A stretch of 64,000 bases of DNA from Ensifer adhaerens (GTDB taxonomy: Bacteria; Pseudomonadota; Alphaproteobacteria; Rhizobiales; Rhizobiaceae), in assembly GCF_001270265.1 (NCBI RefSeq), contig NZ_LGAP01000002.1:556001-620000 (forward strand), in the 5' to 3' direction. Of the stretch, positions 35,608 through 44,754 are shown in pieces. The translations under genes and the position numbers were made by a program. Positions within the stretch are counted from its first letter, which is position 1. Every line of letters begins with the position of its first letter. Below the pieces are notes generated by a model. That model did no database searches, was not told the origin of the DNA, and was given only the letters and a program-made list of their open reading frames with translations.

Positions 35608-36627
35608 TCAGAAGGCGGAGCGATCCGCCTTCTTCTTTGCCTCGTCGATCATCGGCAGCGCCTGGGCGTAGCTGACGCAGGCGACATCGGGCTTGGTGCA
35701 GACATCGGTCAGCAGCCGGTCGAGCGCGCGCCAGTAGGCGCCGCCGTTCATTTCGACGAAATGGAAGCCGAGCTGCAGCGGGATCCGGTCGCCGGCATAC
35801 TCCCTGTCAAAGGCCTTCCTGTAGGCCTCGTATGTGCGCGCCTCGAAGGCGGCGCCGTCCTTCTTGTTTTCCACGCCCATGGAATGGCGCACGAACAGAT
35901 TGTAGTCCATGCCGATGACCGGCCGCTTGGATGGTCCTTCGGGGATCAGCGGCAGGCCGAAGCGCGGCAGGCCATCCTTTTCCATCGGCCAGCCCGGCCC
36001 CTTGGTCACCAGGCTCGCGTCATAGGTGAAGCCGGATGCCTTCAAGGCCGGAAGCAGGCCGTCGCTCAGCGAAAGGTAGGGTGCGCGGAAACCCTTGATG
36101 CCGGTCCGGACAAATTCAGCCCAGCCTTCAGGCTCGGCCTCGGGCTTGTCCGCCTTCTTCCAGGCATCGCGTAGCGCCGTGTCGAATGTCGAGAATTCGC
36201 TTTGCCAGTCAGCCTTCGTCCAGCCCTTGCCATCGAAATGGCCGCAGGCGTGGCTGGCAATGTCGTGGCCGTCGAGATGGGCCTGCCAGATGTGGCCGGC
36301 GCGGGCGGTGATTTCTTCGCGGCTCTGGGCAAAACCGACATTGGAGCGACCCGGTTTCAGCCCCGGCGGCTTGTAGATCTGCTTACCGTCGGCCCGTGTC
36401 ATCAGAAACGTGCAGGAGAGGAAGTAGGTGAAATGCGCATTGGTGCGCTTGGCCATCGCCAGGCTCTTCTCCCACAGCGCGTTGTCATGTGCGCCGTCGA
36501 AGGAAACGATGACGAGCTGCTTGTCCTTCGCCGGAACAGCCGGCGTGGCCATGTCGAACGTGGGTTCGGCAGCGGCGGCGAGGGTAGGGACAAGGGCGAG
36601 GGAAAGGGCAATAAATGTTCGGATCAT
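35608..36627 (-). CDS. Periplasmic polysaccharide deacetylase-like protein
   Basis: A 339-aa protein with a Sec signal (MIRTFIALSLALVPTLAAAA). The NodB-homology domain follows: 'LVIVSFDGAHDN' (catalytic/metal Asp region), 'HDIASHACGHFDG' with the His-x3-His metal pair, and 'GFRAPYLS'. It would remove acyl groups from a cell-envelope or extracellular sugar. The start ATG 36627 is chosen because it opens the signal peptide. Convergent with bacA; the two share terminator sequence. Confidence 0.85.
   Translation of the reverse strand: MIRTFIALSLALVPTLAAAAEPTFDMATPAVPAKDKQLVIVSFDGAHDNALWEKSLAMAKRTNAHFTYFLSCTFLMTRADGKQIYKPPGLKPGRSNVGFAQSREEITARAGHIWQAHLDGHDIASHACGHFDGKGWTKADWQSEFSTFDTALRDAWKKADKPEAEPEGWAEFVRTGIKGFRAPYLSLSDGLLPALKASGFTYDASLVTKGPGWPMEKDGLPRFGLPLIPEGPSKRPVIGMDYNLFVRHSMGVENKKDGAAFEARTYEAYRKAFDREYAGDRIPLQLGFHFVEMNGGAYWRALDRLLTDVCTKPDVACVSYAQALPMIDEAKKKADRSAF
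35610..35633 (+). terminator. Intrinsic terminator of bacA
   Basis: 10-bp perfect stem (35610-35619 with 35624-35633), GCGA loop, followed by a T-rich run. It is embedded at the stop codon of the convergent polysaccharide deacetylase gene. Confidence 0.85.
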
Positions 36628-36723
36628 GATATCTGCGACGATTTGCGTATGCGGTCCCTTTATCCAGGAATGCGGCAATCCTTTGATCTGTCTGGAAATT
36701 TCTACACACTCCGGCTATGCCTG

Positions 36724-36767
36724 ATACCAAGTCTCGGTGATAGGAACCCATCATCGAGACTTGGTAT
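36724..36767. repeat. 17-bp inverted repeat in the divergent spacer before nnrU
   Basis: Arms 36724-36740 and 36751-36767 match at 16 of 17 positions around a 10-nt loop. It lies between the divergent deacetylase and NnrU genes, 36 bp before the NnrU start. It could be a mobile palindrome, an operator, or a leader hairpin. Confidence 0.7.
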
Positions 36768-36803
36768 GAGTGGACAGAACAACAATGAAGGACGGGTGAC
36801 GAC

Positions 36804-37391
36804 ATGGCGCTGCTGATATTGGGTATCGTGATCTTCCTGGGCATCCATCTCGTTCGCAGCTTCGCGCCCGGCCTGCGCGCATCGGTGATCGCCCGCAGCG
36901 GCACCGGTGCCTGGCATGCGATCCACGGCATTTGTGCGCTGGTCGGCCTCGGCCTGATCGCCTATGGCTTTGATCAGGCCCGTGCCTCCACCGGCATGCT
37001 CTACGCGCCCCCGGTGTTCCTCGCTCATATCGCGCTGACCTTGATGCTGATCGCCAGCATCTGTCTCGTGGCCGCCTATCTTCCGCCGGGCAAGATCCGG
37101 ACGGTCACCAAACATCCGGCGATCCTTGCGATCAAGATCTGGGCACTCGCCCATCTGCTTGCCAATGGCGAGACGTCGTCGGTGCTGCTCTTCGGCACGT
37201 TCCTCGCCTGGGCGGTCATCCTGCGAATTTCGATGAAGAAGCGCTGGCGCGCCGGCGAAATCACCTATCCGGCGTTTGTTTCCTACCGCTATGACCTGAT
37301 CGCCGTGGTGATCGGCGCCGCCCTTTACGGGGTGATTGTGTGGACGTTGCACGAACTGGTGATCGGCGTTTCTCCCATGGTTGTCGGCTAA
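36804..37391 (+). CDS. NnrU family membrane protein
   Basis: A 195-aa protein with about five membrane helices ('LLILGIVIFLGIHLVRSFAPG' at the start, and 'VTKHPAILAIKIWALAHLLANGE'), matching the NnrU family. NnrU was named for a role near nitric-oxide reductase in denitrifiers, and related MnrU/isoZ proteins act in carotenoid metabolism. No denitrification genes are seen nearby, so the cellular role here is open. Confidence 0.88.
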   Translation: MALLILGIVIFLGIHLVRSFAPGLRASVIARSGTGAWHAIHGICALVGLGLIAYGFDQARASTGMLYAPPVFLAHIALTLMLIASICLVAAYLPPGKIRTVTKHPAILAIKIWALAHLLANGETSSVLLFGTFLAWAVILRISMKKRWRAGEITYPAFVSYRYDLIAVVIGAALYGVIVWTLHELVIGVSPMVVG

Positions 37392-37484
37392 ATAACGCAC
37401 GCCCCCTTACAACTGCCGCAAAATCGGGTAGAAGGCGCAAAATCCTAATAGCGTGCAGGGAAGGCCGAGAGGCCGGGGCAATCG

Positions 37485-38153
37485 ATGGCGAACCAAGACG
37501 ACAGCTTTATCCGCGAGGTGAATGAAGAACTGCGTTCGGACCGGATGAAGAACATCTGGGCCCGTTTCGGCAGCGTCATCGTGGCGATCGCCGTGCTGAT
37601 CGTTCTGGGAACCGTCGGCAAGGTCGGCTACGACTACTGGCGCGACAACGCATCTTCAAAGTCCGGCGACGAATTCCTGCAGGCGCTGAACCTTGCCAAG
37701 GAAAACAAGGCCGACGAAGCGCTGGCCGCTCTGAACAACCTGCAGAAGGATGGCTACGGTGCCTATCCGGTGCTCGCCCGTCTTCGCGCGGCGACGCTTC
37801 AGGCCGAGAAGGGCGAGATCGATGCCGCCATCAAGGCGTTTTCGGATATCGGCAAGGATACAAGCCTGCCCGAGGCGCTTCGCGATGCCGCCCGGCTGCG
37901 TGCCGCCTACCTGCTGGTCGATCACGGCACCTATGACCAGGTTTCGGCCGAAGTCGAGCAACTGGCCGTGCCGCAGAACAATATGCGCCACTCGGCGCGC
38001 GAGGCGCTTGGCCTTTCTGCCTACAAGGCCGGTGATATCGCCAAGGCGAAGAGCTGGTTCCAACAGATCGTCGATGACGCCCAGAGCCCGCGCAATGTCG
38101 CAGGCCGGGCGCAGATGCTGCTCGACGTGATTGCCGCGAGCGGCAAAGCCTAA
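37485..38153 (+). CDS. TPR protein of the YfgM/DUF2133 type
   Basis: A 222-aa protein with a short cytosolic N terminus, one membrane helix (about residues 28-50) and tetratricopeptide-like repeats outside. In enterobacteria YfgM is an ancillary subunit of the SecYEG translocon and sits next to bamB and der. Here der follows 117 bp later on the same strand; bamB is absent. A GC-rich palindrome separates the two genes. Confidence 0.86.
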   Translation: MANQDDSFIREVNEELRSDRMKNIWARFGSVIVAIAVLIVLGTVGKVGYDYWRDNASSKSGDEFLQALNLAKENKADEALAALNNLQKDGYGAYPVLARLRAATLQAEKGEIDAAIKAFSDIGKDTSLPEALRDAARLRAAYLLVDHGTYDQVSAEVEQLAVPQNNMRHSAREALGLSAYKAGDIAKAKSWFQQIVDDAQSPRNVAGRAQMLLDVIAASGKA

Positions 38154-38215
38154 GCGCATATCCCTGGAGACCGGGTCCGGTCTTTGGAAAGGATATGTTG
38201 ATTATCAAACTGTTG

Positions 38216-38248
38216 AAGCGCTGCGTGTCCTGATGACGCGCAGCGCTT
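38216..38248. repeat. Rhizobial intergenic palindrome, copy 3
   Basis: 14-bp arms (38216-38229 with 38235-38248) matching at 13 positions, separated by CTGAT. It shares the GACGCGC-AGCGC core with the copies near 3721, 18158 and 56251. It sits 23 bp before the der start codon. Confidence 0.7.
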
Positions 38249-38270
38249 TCAGACGGAAACGGATACGTTC

Positions 38271-39704
38271 ATGAGTTTCACCGTCGCCATCATCGGGCGC
38301 CCCAATGTCGGCAAGTCCACCTTGTTCAACCGCCTGGTTGGCAAGAAGCTGGCGCTCGTCGACGATACGCCGGGTGTTACCCGTGACCGCCGTCCGGGCG
38401 ATGCCAAGCTCATCGACCTCAAGTTCCGCATCATCGATACCGCCGGCCTGGAGCAATCCGCACCCGACAGCCTTCAGGGCCGCATGTGGGCGCAGACCGA
38501 AGCTGCGATCGACGAGGCCGACCTGTCGCTGTTCGTCGTTGACGCCAAGGCGGGCCTGACGCCGGCCGACAACACGCTGGCGGAAATGCTGCGCCGGCGC
38601 GGCAAGCCGGTCGTGCTCGTCGCCAACAAGTCCGAGGCGCGTGGTTCGGACGGCGGTTTCTATGACGCCTTCACGCTCGGTCTTGGCGACCCGTGCCCGA
38701 TTTCGGCCGAGCATGGCCAGGGCATGCTCGATCTGCGCGACGCGATCATCGCTGCGATCGGCGAAGACCGGGCCTATCCGCCGGAAGACGATGTGGCCGA
38801 GACCGACATCGACCTGCGCCCGACCACCGGCGAGACGGGGGAAGAGGATGACGAGGCCGAGCCTGCCTACGACGAAACCAAGCCGCTGCGCGTGGCGATC
38901 GTCGGCCGGCCGAATGCCGGCAAGTCGACGCTGATCAACCGGTTCCTTGGCGAAGACCGGCTTTTGACCGGACCGGAAGCCGGCATTACCCGCGATTCGA
39001 TCTCGGTCGAGTGGGACTGGCGCGGCCGCACCATCAAGATGTTCGATACTGCCGGCATGCGCCGCAAGGCCAAGGTGCAGGAGAAGCTGGAGAAGCTCTC
39101 GGTTGCCGATGCGCTGCGCGCCATCCGCTTCGCCGAAACGGTGGTGATCGTCTTCGACGCGACCATTCCGTTCGAAAAGCAGGACCTGCAGATCGTCGAT
39201 CTCATCATTCGCGAAGGCCGGGCCGCCGTGATCGCCTTCAACAAATGGGATCTGGTGGAAGATTGGCAGGCGGTGCTTGCCGATCTGCGCGAAAAGACCG
39301 AGCGGCTGTTGCCGCAGGCGCGCGGCATTCGCGCCATTCCGATTTCCGGCCATACCGGTTACGGTCTCGACCGCCTGATGCAGGCGATCATCGACACCGA
39401 CAAGACCTGGAACCGTCGCATCTCGACGGCGCGCCTCAACCGTTGGCTCGAATCCCAGCAGGTGCAGCATCCGCCACCGGCCGTTTCCGGCCGTCGCCTG
39501 AAGCTGAAATACATGACGCAGGTGAAGGCCCGCCCGCCGGGCTTCATGATCTCGTGCACGCGTCCCGACGCGCTGCCGGAATCCTATACGCGTTACCTGA
39601 TCAACGGACTGCGTAGCGATTTCGATCTACCTGGTGTGCCGATCCGCATCCACTATCGTGCATCGGACAATCCGTTCGAGAGCAAGTCCCGCAAGAAGCG
39701 CTGA
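38271..39704 (+). CDS. der: Ribosome assembly GTPase Der (EngA)
   Basis: A 477-aa double GTPase. The first G1 is GRPNVGKST (residues 9-17) with G3 DTAG; the second G1 GRPNAGKST is at about 211-219 with [11 protein letters not shown]4 is NKSE in the first domain and NKWD in the second. A C-terminal KH-like domain ends in a basic tail (KSRKKR). Der binds the 50S subunit and is essential for its maturation. An acidic linker (about residues 165-202) joins the two G domains. Confidence 0.97.
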   Translation: MSFTVAIIGRPNVGKSTLFNRLVGKKLALVDDTPGVTRDRRPGDAKLIDLKFRIIDTAGLEQSAPDSLQGRMWAQTEAAIDEADLSLFVVDAKAGLTPADNTLAEMLRRRGKPVVLVANKSEARGSDGGFYDAFTLGLGDPCPISAEHGQGMLDLRDAIIAAIGEDRAYPPEDDVAETDIDLRPTTGETGEEDDEAEPAYDETKPLRVAIVGRPNAGKSTLINRFLGEDRLLTGPEAGITRDSISVEWDWRGRTIKMFDTAGMRRKAKVQEKLEKLSVADALRAIRFAETVVIVFDATIPFEKQDLQIVDLIIREGRAAVIAFNKWDLVEDWQAVLADLREKTERLLPQARGIRAIPISGHTGYGLDRLMQAIIDTDKTWNRRISTARLNRWLESQQVQHPPPAVSGRRLKLKYMTQVKARPPGFMISCTRPDALPESYTRYLINGLRSDFDLPGVPIRIHYRASDNPFESKSRKKR

Positions 39705-39758
39705 GCCCACTGGCCTCAGCGCCTATGACCGCGGTTGGCGGGAAGCCGAAGCGAAGCC

Positions 39759-40673
39759 TCAGCCGACGAGTTTGCTCTTGTCGACGAGCGCACCGTGATG
39801 GCCGATGACGCCGGCGGCGATGCGGGCCGCAAAGGCTGCGGCCGTGCTCGGCGTATCGCCCGCAACGAGGCGCGAGAGGAAGGCACCGTTGAAGCTGTCG
39901 CCGGCGCTGGTGGTGTCGACCACACGCTCGACCGGCGTGGCCGGCACATGGTCGATCTCGGCGCCAGCAAAAGCCAGCGTCACACCCTTTTCCCCGTCCT
40001 TGACCACCACATCGGCAACGCCCAGCGCCTTGTAGCGCTCGATCGTCGCCTGGATCGAGCCGTCGCCGAAATGCGTGACTTCGTCGTCGAAGCTCGGCAT
40101 TACCAGGCTGGCTGCGCGGGCGCCGTCCGTCAGTGTCTGGCGCATGCGCTCGGCGTCGTCCCACAGGCGAGGGCGAATGTTGGGATCGAAGACGACGCGT
40201 TTACCCGCGGCCTTGGCGCGGCGCAGTTCGGCAAGCAGCGTTTCCACCGCCGCGGGCGCCAGGATGGCAAGGGTGATGCCGGAAAACAGGATGAGGTCGG
40301 AGCCTTCGATGGCCCGGCGCAGGTGGTCGGGATCGTCGGCGAGAAGTCGTGCGGCGGAAGCCGAGCGCCAATAGGAGAAGCTGCGTTCGCCGTCCTTCAG
40401 ATGGATCATGTAGAGGCCCGGCGTGCGGCCCTCGATCTTGCGAACGGGCGTGGTGTCGATGCCCTTTTCGGCCATGAAGGCGAGCATTTCGTCGGAAACC
40501 GTGTCAGTGCCGACCGCAGAGCAATAGCCGACCGACCAATCGCTCGGCATGAACAGCCGCGCGTAGTAGGCGGCGTTGAAGGTGTCGCCAGCATAACCCT
40601 TGCGCAGCAGACCGCCCTCAGCCTGCATCAATTCGACCATGCACTCCCCGATCGAAAGCATCGTTCCGGCCAA
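39759..40673 (-). CDS. kdgK: 2-Dehydro-3-deoxygluconokinase (PfkB family)
   Basis: A 304-aa sugar kinase resembling KdgK: 'SIGECMVELMQ' and 'GYAGDTFNAAYYARL' near the N terminus, 'VVFDPNIRPRLWDD' in the middle, and the anion-hole/catalytic 'DTTSAGDSFNGAFLS' near the end. It phosphorylates 2-keto-3-deoxygluconate to KDPG for the Entner-Doudoroff pathway. TTG 40673 is chosen because GGGAGAG lies six bases upstream; ATG 40661 is the alternative. Divergent from an alpha-glucosidase gene. Confidence 0.85.
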   Translation of the reverse strand: MAGTMLSIGECMVELMQAEGGLLRKGYAGDTFNAAYYARLFMPSDWSVGYCSAVGTDTVSDEMLAFMAEKGIDTTPVRKIEGRTPGLYMIHLKDGERSFSYWRSASAARLLADDPDHLRRAIEGSDLILFSGITLAILAPAAVETLLAELRRAKAAGKRVVFDPNIRPRLWDDAERMRQTLTDGARAASLVMPSFDDEVTHFGDGSIQATIERYKALGVADVVVKDGEKGVTLAFAGAEIDHVPATPVERVVDTTSAGDSFNGAFLSRLVAGDTPSTAAAFAARIAAGVIGHHGALVDKSKLVG

Positions 40674-40852
40674 CGTCTTCTCTCCCTTTGGTTTTCCCGT
40701 GCTGACGGGATAAGGTTCAAGACCGGTCTCGGCAAGAGATTGTTTTCCCGCGCATAAGGATTTGAGCGGTGCCGTGGCTGCAGTCCGGCGTTTACTCGCG
40801 CGCCGGGCGAGGCTACATCTTGGCGCACAGATCGGCTTCACGGGGGCAGGGC

Positions 40853-42490
40853 ATGGCGTCTCAGCAGGGTTCGGGTGACGATTGGTGGCGCGGCGCGGTG
40901 ATCTATCAGGTCTACCCGCGCTCGTTTCAGGATACCGATGACGATGGCATCGGTGACCTCAAGGGCGTCACGCGACGGCTCGGCCACATCGCCTCGCTCG
41001 GCGTCGACGCCATCTGGCTGTCGCCGTTCTTCACCTCGCCGCAGGCCGACATGGGCTATGACGTCTCGGATTATTGCGATGTCGATCCGATGTTCGGCAC
41101 ACTTGCCGATTTCGACGAAATGTTGACGCAGGCGCACCGCCTTGGCCTCAAGGTGATCATCGACCAGGTGATTTCCCATTCGTCCGACCGCCATCCCTGG
41201 TTCGTCGAAAGCCGCGCAAGTCGTGAGAACCCGAAGGCAGACTGGTATGTCTGGGCCGACCCGAAGCCGGACGGCACTGCGCCCAACAACTGGCTTTCGA
41301 TCTTCGGCGGGCCAGCCTGGGAATGGGACGGGGTGCGCAAGCAATATTACATGCACAACTTCCTCGCTTCGCAGCCGGATCTCAATTTCCATAATCCTGA
41401 AGTCCAGGACGCGGCGCTCGATGCGGCGCGCTTCTGGCTCGACCGTGGCGTCGACGGCTTCCGGCTGGATACCGTGAATTTCTATTTCCACGATCGCCAT
41501 CTCCGGGACAATCCGCCGCTGGTGCCGGATCCGGATGCGACCAGCAACGATGCGCCCGATGTCAATCCCTATGGCATGCAGGACCATCTCTACGACAAGA
41601 GCCAGCCGGAGAACGTTGCATTTCTCCAACGATTCCGCGCGCTGCTCGACAGCTATGGCGGGCGCACGACGGTGGGGGAGGTCGGAGACGGGGCGCGGTC
41701 GCTGAAGACGGTGGCGGCCTATACCAGCGGCGGCGACAAGCTGCACATGTGCTACACCTTCGACCTGCTCGGCCCGGATTTCACCGCCAGCCACATCCGC
41801 CGCTGCGTCGACAATTTCCAGAAGGCGGTCACCGACGGCTGGGTGTGCTGGGCCTTTTCCAACCACGACGTCATGCGCCATGTCAGCCGCTTTGCCGAGA
41901 GCGAGGCGGAACGGGACGTGGTCGCCAAGCTGGCAATCACCCTGCTCGCCACCTTGCGTGGCTCGGTGTGCCTCTATCAGGGCGAAGAACTCGGCCTGCC
42001 TGAGGCGGACGTCGCCTTCGAGGACCTGCGCGATCCCTATGGCATCCGCTTCTGGCCGTCCTTCAAGGGGAGGGACGGATGCCGGACGCCGATGGTGTGG
42101 GAGGCGGCCGTCAGGAATGCCGGTTTCTCTGCGGGCAAGCCGTGGCTGCCGGTGCCGGCTGAACAGGCGCGGCTGGCGGTCGATACGCAGGAGGCTGGCG
42201 CTGTCACAGTGCTGAACCCTTATCGCGCCATGCTGGCCTTTCGCAAATCGCATGCGGTCCTGCACGACGGCGACATGTCGTTTCTCGAGAGCAACCGCGA
42301 CCTTCTGGCTTTCATCCGCGAAAGGAACGGCGAGCGGTTGCTCTTCGTCTTCAACCTGACGCGAGAGCCGCAGGAATTCCTTGTCGCCGATACGGTCGTG
42401 GAAGCCATACCCTTGCCGGGCCAATCGGCGCAGGTGACAGGTGGGGTGCTGAAACTCGACGGCTTGAGCGCCTATTGCGGGAAACATTGA
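40853..42490 (+). CDS. aglA: Alpha-glucosidase (GH13), AglA-like
   Basis: A 545-aa GH13 enzyme. It has 'WWRGAVIYQVYPRSFQD' near the start, the nucleophile Asp in 'GFRLDTVNFY' (about residue 206), the acid/base Glu in 'TTVGEVGDG', and 'FSNHDVMRH' (third Asp). The rhizobial aglA enzyme cleaves sucrose, maltose and trehalose-type alpha-glucosides. The aglEFG transporter genes are not adjacent. Its stop overlaps the start of the next gene by one base. Confidence 0.9.
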   Translation: MASQQGSGDDWWRGAVIYQVYPRSFQDTDDDGIGDLKGVTRRLGHIASLGVDAIWLSPFFTSPQADMGYDVSDYCDVDPMFGTLADFDEMLTQAHRLGLKVIIDQVISHSSDRHPWFVESRASRENPKADWYVWADPKPDGTAPNNWLSIFGGPAWEWDGVRKQYYMHNFLASQPDLNFHNPEVQDAALDAARFWLDRGVDGFRLDTVNFYFHDRHLRDNPPLVPDPDATSNDAPDVNPYGMQDHLYDKSQPENVAFLQRFRALLDSYGGRTTVGEVGDGARSLKTVAAYTSGGDKLHMCYTFDLLGPDFTASHIRRCVDNFQKAVTDGWVCWAFSNHDVMRHVSRFAESEAERDVVAKLAITLLATLRGSVCLYQGEELGLPEADVAFEDLRDPYGIRFWPSFKGRDGCRTPMVWEAAVRNAGFSAGKPWLPVPAEQARLAVDTQEAGAVTVLNPYRAMLAFRKSHAVLHDGDMSFLESNRDLLAFIRERNGERLLFVFNLTREPQEFLVADTVVEAIPLPGQSAQVTGGVLKLDGLSAYCGKH

Positions 42491-42954
42491 TGCGCGTGTT
42501 GCTGATGAATGCAGACATGGTCGGACGCTGGCTGGATATGCGGCTGGCGCTCTGGTCCGATACGCCGGCTGGCATCCACCGCGGCGAGATAGACGCCTGT
42601 CTCGCCGCCGGGGAGCGGCAGGCCGCTTTCCTTTGCGAAGACGATGCCGGTGTCGCTGCCGGCTTTGCCGAGGTGTCGTTGCGCACCGATTACGTCAATG
42701 GCTGCGAGACGTCACCGGTTGCCTTTCTCGAAGGTATCTATGTGCTTCCCCGCTACCGGCGCCATGGCGTGGCGCGGGCGCTGATCACGGCTGCCGAGCG
42801 CTGGGCCGTCAGCCACGGCTGCCGGGAGCTTGCCTCCGACACCGACACTGACAACCTGGAAAGCCAGAGCCTGCACACCGCGCTCGGTTTCGAGGAAACC
42901 GAGCGGGTCGTCTATTTTCGCAAGGAGCTCTCGGCGTCGTTCACCGACAACTGA
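42490..42954 (+). CDS. Aminoglycoside 6'-N-acetyltransferase-like GNAT protein
   Basis: A 154-aa GNAT enzyme with strong similarity to AAC(6') proteins: 'RTDYVNGCETSPVAFLEGIY' (about residues 64-83), acetyl-CoA loop 'RYRRHGVARAL', then 'CRELASDTDTDN' and 'LGFEETERVVYFRKEL'. AAC(6') enzymes acetylate aminoglycosides; the native substrate of chromosomal homologues in soil bacteria is unknown. Start ATG 42490 overlaps the alpha-glucosidase stop codon (TGATG), indicating translational coupling. Confidence 0.85.
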   Translation: MRVLLMNADMVGRWLDMRLALWSDTPAGIHRGEIDACLAAGERQAAFLCEDDAGVAAGFAEVSLRTDYVNGCETSPVAFLEGIYVLPRYRRHGVARALITAAERWAVSHGCRELASDTDTDNLESQSLHTALGFEETERVVYFRKELSASFTDN

Positions 42955-42969
42955 GCGAGCCGACCTTGC

Positions 42970-44667
42970 TCAGCCGATCAGCATGAACTTGTCGACATCG
43001 ACAAGCCCGCGGTCTGAGATCTTCAGGTGCGGGATCACCGGCAGCGGCAGGAAGGCGAGCTGCAGGAAGGGTTCTTCCAGCGTGGCGCCCGACGCAAAAG
43101 CAGCCTGACGCAGGTGATGCAAGGTGTCGCGCACGGATTCGTGCGGCTCCAGGCTCATCAGACCCGCCACCGGCAATGCGATCTCGCCGGTAACCTTGCC
43201 ATCCTCGACGACGACGAAGCCGCCCTTGATCTGGCCAAGACGATTGGCGGCGGTCGCCATGTCCTCGACGTTGACGCCGACGACGCAGATGTTGTGGCTG
43301 TCATGGCCGACCGTCGAGGCGATCGCGCCCTTCTTGAGACCGAAGCCCTGCACGAAGCCGTTGGCGTGGTTGCCATTGACGCCGTGCCGCTCGATCACCG
43401 CCACCTTGATGATGTCGCGACCAAGGTCGACGCCGGTCTCGTTGCCATCAGCCGGCAGCCGGTAGCGGCGATGCTCGGTGATGATCTTGCCCGGCAGGAC
43501 GCCGATGACCGACGTCTCGCTGTCGGAGTAGGGCACGCCGAAATCGCTGGCATTGACGTGGCCGGCCTTGACGCTGTCGAGCCCGACGGGCGCAACCGGC
43601 TTGCGGGTGGCAAACAGTGCGTCGGTCACGCGGCGGCCACCGGAAAACACCATCTGCGCCCGGCAGCTTTCGAGGCTGTCGAGCACGACGAGGTCGGCGC
43701 GCCAGCCGGGCGCCACCAGCCCGCGGTCGCGAAGGCCGAAGGCACGCGCGGCCGAGATCGAGGCGGCACGATAGATCGCCAGCGGCTCGACGCCCGCGGC
43801 GATCGCGGTGCGGATCATGTAGTCGAGGTGGCCCTGCTCGGCGATATCGAGTGGATTGCGGTCGTCGGTGCAGAGCGCAAGATAGGGCGAAAGCCGCTCG
43901 GTTATAACAGGCATCAGCGCGTGCAGGTCCTTGGAGACGGAGCCTTCGCGCACCAGGATGTGCATGCCCTTGCGGATCTTCTCCATCGCCTCTTCAGCCG
44001 TGGTGCATTCATGCTCCGTGCGGATGCCGGCCGAGAGGTAGCCGTTCAGGTCCTTGCCACGCAGCAGAGGCGCATGGCCGTCGATGTGGCCACCCTGGAA
44101 CGCCTCGAGCTTGGCCAGGCATACGGGATCCTTGTGGATGACGCCGGGGAAGTTCATGAACTCGGCAAGGCCGATCACCTTCGGATGGTGGCGGAAAGGC
44201 AGCAGCCTTTCGATCGGCAGGTCGGCACCCGCCGTCTCCAGATGCGTTGCGGGCACGCAGGACGACAGCTGCACGCGGATATCCATGATCGTTTCGAGGG
44301 CGGAATCGAGAAAGAACTGGATGCCCTCGGTGCCGAGCACGTTGGCGATCTCGTGCGGGTCACAGATAACGGTGGTGATGCCGAGCGGCAGCACGCAGCG
44401 ATCGAACTCGTGCGGCGTGACGAGCGAGGATTCGATATGCAGATGCGTATCGATGAAACCGGGCACGACGATGCGGCCGGAGATATCGATCTCCTCGCGC
44501 CCTTCATAGTCGCCATAGGTGCCGACGATGCGGCCCGCGGATATGGCGATGTCGGAGGCAATCAACTCACCCGTCACCAGATCGAAGAAGCGCCCGCCCT
44601 TGAGCACGATGTCGGCCGGCTCGCGGCCGACGCCCTGGTCGATCATTCGTTCCAACGCCGCGGACAT
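42970..44667 (-). CDS. ade: Adenine deaminase Ade
   Basis: A 565-aa amidohydrolase matching bacterial adenine deaminase: metal ligands in '[19 protein letters not shown]' (about residues 71-89), '[10 protein letters not shown]', 'IDGHAPLL' and 'CTDDRNP'. The C-terminal domain contains '[10 protein letters not shown]'. It converts adenine to hypoxanthine, feeding the xanthine dehydrogenase encoded 16 kb away. Start ATG 44667 follows GAGGGG. It may be co-transcribed with the upstream aminotransferase. Confidence 0.95.
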   Translation of the reverse strand: MSAALERMIDQGVGREPADIVLKGGRFFDLVTGELIASDIAISAGRIVGTYGDYEGREEIDISGRIVVPGFIDTHLHIESSLVTPHEFDRCVLPLGITTVICDPHEIANVLGTEGIQFFLDSALETIMDIRVQLSSCVPATHLETAGADLPIERLLPFRHHPKVIGLAEFMNFPGVIHKDPVCLAKLEAFQGGHIDGHAPLLRGKDLNGYLSAGIRTEHECTTAEEAMEKIRKGMHILVREGSVSKDLHALMPVITERLSPYLALCTDDRNPLDIAEQGHLDYMIRTAIAAGVEPLAIYRAASISAARAFGLRDRGLVAPGWRADLVVLDSLESCRAQMVFSGGRRVTDALFATRKPVAPVGLDSVKAGHVNASDFGVPYSDSETSVIGVLPGKIITEHRRYRLPADGNETGVDLGRDIIKVAVIERHGVNGNHANGFVQGFGLKKGAIASTVGHDSHNICVVGVNVEDMATAANRLGQIKGGFVVVEDGKVTGEIALPVAGLMSLEPHESVRDTLHHLRQAAFASGATLEEPFLQLAFLPLPVIPHLKISDRGLVDVDKFMLIG

Positions 44668-44703
44668 CTGCACCCCTCATTTTCGGTCTGTAGATAAGAT
44701 TAA

Positions 44704-44729
44704 CCCTCTCCCCGTTGCCGGGGAAAGGG
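44704..44729. repeat. REP-like hairpin, single copy
   Basis: CCCTCTCCCCG (44704-44714) pairs with CGGGGAAAGGG (44719-44729), 10 of 11 positions. It is the same core as in the long inverted repeats around the DUF559 gene at 61 kb. It lies between the aminotransferase and adenine deaminase genes. Confidence 0.7.
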
Positions 44730-44754
44730 CCGTATTCTCAGGTGGACGACGTTA

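Noticed and set aside
42490-42954. Recently acquired antibiotic-resistance gene
   Set aside because: No mobile element or composition shift around it, and it is translationally coupled to a metabolic gene; it looks like a resident chromosomal GNAT.
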